A stretch of 64,000 bases of DNA from Artemia franciscana (Eukaryota > Arthropoda > Branchiopoda > Anostraca > Artemiidae), in assembly GCF_032884065.1 (NCBI RefSeq), contig NC_088879.1, positions 24,104,038 through 24,168,037 on the forward strand, given 5' to 3'. Positions within the stretch are counted from its first letter, which is position 1. The number at the start of each line of letters is the position of its first letter. The position numbers and the translations under genes are program-made. The notes below the pieces were generated by a model. It was not told the DNA's origin and did not search any database. It saw only the letters and a program-made list of their open reading frames with translations. Below, one piece after another: positions 58,080-64,000 of the stretch.

Positions 58080-60400
58080 TCAGTCGTTCTTGGTATATTG
58101 CTGAGATGTCTTTTTGGCGACCACCATACACACAGTCCGTTTTGATTTAATTTTAAAACAACATTTAGTTTTTAAGCATAATAGGCATATTATATAAACT
58201 GTGGGGGGTTGAACACCCTAATAATCCTAGAGACATAGTTACTAGACCGTTCACTTATGATGAAGAAAATGGTTGTCTTAAAATTTTGATTAGAAGTGTC
58301 TGGAAAATTATGAGCTAATGAGGAGGGCTGATTACCCTCCAGTCACTTTTGACTCCTAAGAGAGCACAAGAACGTTTAGTTTTCAATCAAATTAGCCACT
58401 TTAAAAAATTCGTTAGTTACAGTAACCGTAGAAGCAGCATTAAATTCATACACACAGTGTCTTCTAGCTAGTTCAATATCCACAACCTATGAAGATATGG
58501 AGGTGAAATTTTCAGAAAATATTTGAAATTTTCAAAATGGCATATCAGCAATAGGAACAGTTTTGCGTGTGACACTAAAACTTACAACACCTTATACGGG
58601 GGGTGTTGAACAAACCAAAAGACAAAATTTGTATGATAATACTACTGCTTCTACTCTTACAACTACCACTATTATTATCACTGCTACTACTACTACTACT
58701 AGAGCTAAGACCACTATTGTCAACTATACTCCTACTGCTACTACTATAACTAATATAGCTACTACTACTACAAATAAACCTAGGGGTATTCAGGCGAACA
58801 TTTTGGGCAATATTTTACCCAAATAAATCGAAAACAGTACGCCGATACAGGTTGTCAAGAGGACGTATCAGCAATGCTTTAGGACCGGTTGATAATATTA
58901 AGTTAAAAATTTCATCGTTTGTTGCAGAGGACGTTGAAAAAAAAGGTGCTATTTACATTCTCCTACTACAACTATTACCACGTATAATTACTGAATCTTT
59001 CAAAAATGCTGAGTAAAATTGATATCTAAAAACTTCGTTTGGATGTTTGTCACGGGAAATGATGGACGTGGGGGGTGGGGGTGTTTCTCTCAAATCACTT
59101 TGACCCTTAAAAATGACAATATAACTTCCAATATAAAAATCAAATGAGACCCATCTGAATGTATTATGACCAACCATCCATATAAAACTAATATGGCCAA
59201 AGGGCATAACTTAAAGCCCTTCACCCAGGGGGTTGTACCAACTCCCTGGAGGCATTGTTATATGTTCTTTGGAGTATTTTAAACAAACTGCCATCGCACA
59301 ATTTCAATCAGATGCTTTTGATGATACGAGGGGTAGTTTGGGGGAGGGGGGCTAGTTGACTCCAATCACTATTGACTCTTAAAAAGAAACTAGAACTTCC
59401 AATTTCAACCAAATGAGCCACAAATAAAGTTTATACAGACATCCATTCCATAAGAACCTTGAATGCCCCAAGGACAGAACTTACTTCTCTCACCCTCAGG
59501 CTCGGTGGTTCGGATCAACATCAAAAGCCTTGTTATATGATATTTAGACTATTTTGAATAAAAGGACTGTCTAAAAACATGTATTGAAAGGACATTGGGA
59601 AAACAGGACGTGCTTGTGCGTGTGGGGGAGGGGACTAGGTGTGCTCTGACCACTTTTACTATCAAAAAGGACACTATAATGTCTGATTACCAATCCAATG
59701 AGTCTCATCCAAAGCATATACGACCACCCCTTCAAAAAACCTTAAATATGCCCTGGGTGTATTTAAATCCTTGCCCCTGGACTTTGGGGTTTGTTTCCAC
59801 CCCAAAAGCCTTTTTATGTGATATTTAGACTATTTTAAATAAAATGGCTATCTCAAAATTTATATTAGATGCATTTTGAGACAACACGAGATGTGTGTGT
59901 GTGGGGGGGGGGAGCAGCTGCCCTCTCATCACTTTGACTATTAAAAGAGTAGTAGAGTTTCTGATTATCGATCCAGTTAACCCCCTCCAAAGTTTATATG
60001 ACCACGCTTTCTATTAAAAACCTTACATGTCCCCAGGGCATAACTTACAGCCCTTGCCATGAAGGCTGCGGAGGGGGGGGGGGTGTGTTGTTACCCTCAA
60101 CGACATAATTTCCGGACCTTTCAAATACGTTGAACAAAATGGCTATCTCAAAATTTTTAATTGGAATTGGTTGAGGAAATGATGGGCGTGAGGGGCGTCA
60201 TCTGCCCTCCAATCACTTTCGACTAATAAAAAGGCCACTATTCCTCTCAATTTCCAATCGAATGAGCCCTTTTAAATGTTTCTAAGACAACACTTTCTGT
60301 AGAAACCTAATATGCCACAAGGGTATAACTTACTACCATTGTCATGAGAGCTGTGGGCAGGAATTTCCAACGTACTGATGTAGTCGAAAAAAAGCCGTTA
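58080..60400 (+). repeat. Satellite-like array of ~250-300-bp units with G tracts
   Basis: At least five diverged units. Landmarks in order are GACTATTTTGAA(C)AAAATGGCTATCTCAAAATTT (58256, 59520, 59830, 60125), a G tract and GCCCTCCAATCACTTT.GACT (58330, 59080, 59360, 59640, 59920, 60205), CAATCGAATGAGCC (59410, 59695, 59970, 60260), GTTTATA.GACCAC (59430, 59715, 59995), ATAACTTACAGCCCTTGCC (59200, 60040) and ACATAGTTA (58226, 60105). The same words appear in 24.6-25.6 kb and in family A, so the modules are shared across families. Confidence 0.75.
58637..58790 (+). repeat. Imperfect (ACT)n / CTA trinucleotide repeat
   Basis: About 150 bp of degenerate CTACTACT-type repeats giving a threonine-rich open frame (58563-58826). 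Not considered coding. Confidence 0.8.
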
Positions 60401-60559
60401 GGTACGTATGAGAAATTGAGACTTTTATTTTAAAAACGACTTTCACAGCGTGTGGCGCCGAATCAGCACTTTACGTGAGGTATTAGTCAGATAAAACTTG
60501 TTACATAAAAAAAGGGAAAAACAGACACAGACGCAGAGTGTCAGACAGACACTTGTCAG

Positions 60560-61900
60560 ATTAAACAAGAGCTAAGAGCTCATATGGCACTTGTGACGAG
60601 GTCGGAAGAGCCGAGAGCTCATATGGTACGAGGTTGGAAGAGCCAAGAGCCAAGAGCTCATTTGGTACTTGTGAGAAGGTCAGAACCTAAAGAATCCTAA
60701 AGAACCTAATGAAATACCTCATTTTTATAATCTTTCAGAATTAACCCTCGCCCCCACTCCCCCAAAGAGAGCGGATCCGCCCTTCCAACTCCCCCGAATG
60801 TCACAGGATCTGGTCGGAATTTGAAATTAGAACTTTATAGCACAAGATCCTTCTAAATATCAAATTTAATTAAGATCTGGTTACCCTTTCGTAAGTTACA
60901 AATACCTCAATTTTAAATCTAAGCGTTTCCCATCATTTTAGGTCTCCCCACCCCAAACTTCCCCCAATGTCACCAGATCCGGTCAGGATTTAAAATAAGA
61001 GCTTTGAGCCACGATATCCTTCTAAAAATCAAATTTCATGAAGATCCAATCACCTGTTCGTAAGTTAAAAATACCTCATTTTTTCTAATTTTTCAGAATT
61101 ACCCCCCCCCCCCAACTACCCAAAAGAGAGCGGATCCGTTCCGTTTATGTCAATCATCTATCTAGGACTTGTGTTTATTTTTCCCACCATGTTTCATCCC
61201 GATCCCTCCACTCTAAGTGTTTTCCAAGTTTTAGGTTTCCCCCTCCCAACTCCCCGCCCCCATCGCCAGATCCGGTCGGGATTTAAAATAAGAGCTCTAA
61301 GACACGATATCCTTCTAAACATCAAATTTCATTGAGATCCGATCACCCGTTCGTAAGTTGAAAATACCTCATTTTTCTAATTTTTAAGACTTACTCCCCC
61401 CTCCCAACTACCCCAAAGAGAGCAAATAAGTTCCGATTATGTCAATCATGTATCTGGGACTTGCGCTTATTTTTCCCATCAAGTTTCATCCCGATCCCTC
61501 TACTCTAAGTGTTTTCCAAGATTTTAGGTTTCCCCCCTCCAACTCCCCCCAATGTCATCAGACCCAGTCGGGATTTAAAATAAGAGCTCTGAGACACAAT
61601 ATCATTCCAAACATCAAATTTCATTAAGATCCAATCACCCGCTGATAAGTTAAAAATACTTCATTTTTTCTATTTTTTGCGAATTAACCGGGCCCCCACT
61701 CCCCCCCAGATGGTCAAATCGGGAAAACGACTATTTCTAATTTAATCTGGTGCGGTCCCTGATACGCTTGCCAAATTTCATCGTCCTAGCTTACCTGGAA
61801 GTGCCTAAAGTAGCAAAACCGGGACCGACAGACAGACCGACAGAATTGGCGACTGCTATATGTCACTTGGTTAATACCAAGTGCCATAAAAACCAATCAA
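60560..61900 (+). repeat. Repeat family B array, ~290-bp units, with terminal hairpin
   Basis: The unit landmarks are CCCCAATGTCA.CAGATCCGGTCGGGATTTAAAATAAGAGCTCT, CATCAAATTTCATTAAGATCC, CGTAAGTTAAAAATACCTCATTTTT, CCAAAGAGAGCGGATCCG, TGTCAATCAT.TATCT.GGACTTG and GTTTTCCAAG.TTTAGGTTTCCCCC. They recur at about 60760, 60960, 61255 and 61545. The array ends with GGGACCGACAGACAGACCGACAG, a hairpin (CACTTGGT/ACCAAGTG, 61864-61883) and CCATAAAAACC. The opening GGCACTTGTGACGAGGTCGGAAGAGCC matches 47794. Short ORFs at 61147 and 61439 are unit-derived. Confidence 0.8.
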
Positions 61901-62284
61901 CTGAAAAATTGAGTCAATACAACAAATTCACTGATTAAAATGTTTACAAATGCAGGAATGAAACTCTTCCTGTATCTTTCGTGGATTTGTGGGAGAGGTT
62001 GAAGGGTTGGGACTTTCTAAGATTTGGGTCTTTGAGGTTGGGATCTTAAAGGTAGAAAGGGCAGGGGGAATAAATCTTGGAAACCAGAATTTGTCATGGC
62101 TTAATTGCCAAACCGGGTACACAGGAGGGTTCTTCTCTCTGATAGGGTAGTGAGCTGGAAATACTTAAGAAGAAAGTGATATGGGAGTTTACCTTGACCA
62201 TAGACAATTCTTAATGCTCGCTTCAGGACTGACTCTACTGTATAAGATTGGAAATGTAGTTAAGCCAAAATGCCAAACGGTCAA

Positions 62285-62485
62285 GAACATTCAAGAACAG
62301 GGCGAATGAAACTTAAAATTCTTAAAAGGTGGCAAGAAAACTTCAAGCGTAGAAAGTGCCAAATTAGCTTGCTTTGTGATGTTAGTAACGTGGACCTCCC
62401 ACTTCAGATCACTCGAGATACCGAGGAGTTTGCACTGCTGGACGGACATCTCCGGAGGGATGATCCGTCCAAGCCTGATTACTTT
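62285..62485 (-). mobile_element. Non-LTR RT thumb fragment
   Basis: The minus frame 62566-62291 contains KLLGISSDLKWEVHVTNIT followed by KQANLALSTLE, the 'DLGV.is.dLkW..Hi..i..KAn..lg.l+' block of CR1/jockey-type reverse transcriptases. Only this block survives. Confidence 0.7.
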
Positions 62486-62589
62486 TTGCCTCTCAAAATA
62501 ATCTATGTTGGAACAAATGTGGAAAATGATGAGAAAGAAAGAAATATTCATGCCCAAACAGTGCATGCCTTTACAATCGTGTCTGAACT

Positions 62590-63081
62590 TTTGCGTAAAG
62601 TTAGTAAAGGAGCTTCATCGCTTCTACTGCAAGTCAACCTTTGTGGCTGCCTCTGGCAAAGAAGACTTGGTACCAGTAATAGTCATGCTCCCTAACTTAG
62701 TCGATCGACAATCTTTAGAAGAATTAAACGCTCATCAGCGTTCAATCTCTGCTGAGTCTAAGCGTTTGCCGCTTCAGTACTTTAAGAGTCCTGAGCTTTT
62801 GTGGGCGAAACTCAATGAACTTGAAAATAATCTTAGCTCCACAAGATACTGGGAGCCTTGCACATTCATGTTCTCTTTCATGTCCTTTCCAGACTCATCC
62901 GCTTGTGTACAACACATTATCAGTGCAGTACCAGTTGTTTAAACAGTCTCGAAACCGTCCTGCAGTTGAGACCGTTTACTCATTGATTCATGCAATGGAG
63001 CATATCCACGACCACGGTACTTGTGTCTCCAAGAATCCTCAGGAAAGAAAAGAAAGGGTAAAAAGAACAAGTACTTCATAA
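62590..63081 (+). pseudogene. Unrecognised conserved-looking coding remnant
   Basis: One plus frame gives STFVAASGKEDLVPVIVMLP, then NLVDRQSLEELNAHQ and PLQYFKSPELLWAKLNELE (62632-62890). A second frame, offset by one base, gives THPLVYNTLSVQYQLFKQSR and VETVYSLIHAMEHIHDHG (62902-63050). Both have protein-like composition (varied hydrophobics, W, P) unlike the surrounding repeats. The frame change coincides with an acceptor-like TCTTTCATGTCCTTTCCAG ending at 62901, but no phase-compatible donor was found upstream. This is either two exons or a frameshifted pseudogene. I do not recognise the family. A LINE scrap lies directly upstream. Confidence 0.35.
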
Positions 63082-64000
63082 AATACAAGATACTAAAGAA
63101 GAAGAAATTGAGTTTTTGCTTAGAGATCATGATGATGCGATTCTCTTAAGTCTTTTCTTGCAATTTTAATTTCTGAACAACTGATCTGTTTTGTGTCTCT
63201 AAGGGAATTCTGATCTGTTTTCCAACAAAACTAAGGTTAGTAGCTCAGTCTTTCAGCTCCTGGTTATAGGGGCTCGTTCTAGATCGGCAAAAAAAAAAGA
63301 AAAGAAAAACTACCTATAGCTGCCTTTTAGCTTGAGGAATTGGAAACAACTGCTACACTAATTCGATGCTAAGCTTTTTCAAAATACTTTGATTGATAAA
63401 TCATAATATTTATAATATAAGCAATATTTTTACAGATGTTTTGGAAAACCTAAGGTATATTTTATTCATCAGTTCCTTCCAATCGCTTCAACTATAACGC
63501 AGCAGTAGTTACTTTTTATATACTTTATTGCCAAACTGGAATGAAGCCTGGGGTTGATCAAAATATATAATCCTAAATAATGTGCTTTTTGGGCCCTAAA
63601 GGAGTTGGACGATCCAATAGAAAAGGAGTTAAGTTGTGACTTCACCTCTCAGAATTTCTAACATCTGGGCTTCCAGGTTCTGGGTTTACTGTTTTGTTCA
63701 CACATGATTTGGAACGTCAAGCCAGACCAAATGTACCCCGGACAAAATTTGAAGAAAGGGGGAATTTGAGCCTCCAGACTTCCAGATTCAGGAAGATTTT
63801 ATGGGGAAAAAATATTTTTAAAGGTGGATGACACAGAATAAGAAATTAAAAATTGACTTTGATTAAACATGAAAACAAAAGGATTGTAGAAGCTCTGAAA
63901 AGTGCTGGAGAGTGGAACTGAAAAAAAAAAAAACCCATCTGGGGCTCCTCTTTTTTTGGACCGGCTTCACTATCCAGAAAGCCCAGATCCGCTAGGTGAA
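63082..64000. other. Non-coding stretch at right edge
   Basis: No ORF or repeat recognised. A-rich runs at 63290 and 63920. Confidence 0.35.

Overview
This is a stretch of an animal nuclear genome, AT-rich and packed with repeats. The evidence is spliced genes with GT-AG introns and introns of up to about 10 kb, long (TA)n runs, a GIY-YIG Penelope-like element, several APE-type non-LTR retrotransposons, a hAT (ZBED-type) transposon, a Ty3/gypsy fragment, and G/C-tract-rich dispersed repeats. The repeat style resembles what I remember of brine shrimp (Artemia) or other crustacean DNA. That assignment is an inference from memory and was not tested.

Two genuine host genes can be assembled from splice sites and matching reading phases. 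(1) The CCDC12/cwf18 spliceosome protein lies on the plus strand, with three coding exons at 20195-20319, 26137-26275 and 36461-36664 (155 aa) and AATAAA at 36691. (2) A shugoshin-like cohesin protector lies on the minus strand, with exons 53702-53011, 46840-46701, 42584-42510 and 40388-40340. All phases match, and it ends in a shugoshin C-terminal motif (RRTKSRMSYKEAKL). Its N-terminal coiled coil was not found and may lie outside the window. The two genes converge, with stop codons about 3.7 kb apart. A third possible coding remnant on the plus strand (62.6-63.1 kb) has a frame break and is unrecognised.

Layout. 0-1.9 kb: Ty3/gypsy pol remnant followed by a jockey-like LINE remnant. 1.9-7.3 kb: AT-rich non-coding DNA with two foldback elements and a pair of CRE palindromes. 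7.3-9.2 kb: RTE-like LINE between two (TA)n runs. 10-15 kb: CR1-like remnant, a 176-bp tandem repeat, and a 1.93-kb RT segment duplicated in tandem with a 280-bp piece copied from 8.2 kb upstream at the junction. 15.2-17.8 kb: microsatellite, 21-bp minisatellite, ~280-bp repeats and degenerate ORFs. 18.5-19.8 kb: second RTE-like copy. 20.2-36.7 kb: CCDC12, with introns holding two opposed Penelope fragments, a satellite-like array, a palindromic dispersed repeat and a dead hAT element. 36.7-53.7 kb: the shugoshin-like gene, whose introns hold at least four more LINE fragments, an inverted copy of the dispersed repeat, and a tRNA-Pro-like sequence. 55-62 kb: a further dispersed repeat, a foldback element and two long G/C-tract arrays. 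62.3-63.1 kb: LINE scrap and the unrecognised ORFs. No CRISPR array, operon or prokaryotic feature is present, and I saw no convincing previously undescribed functional system.
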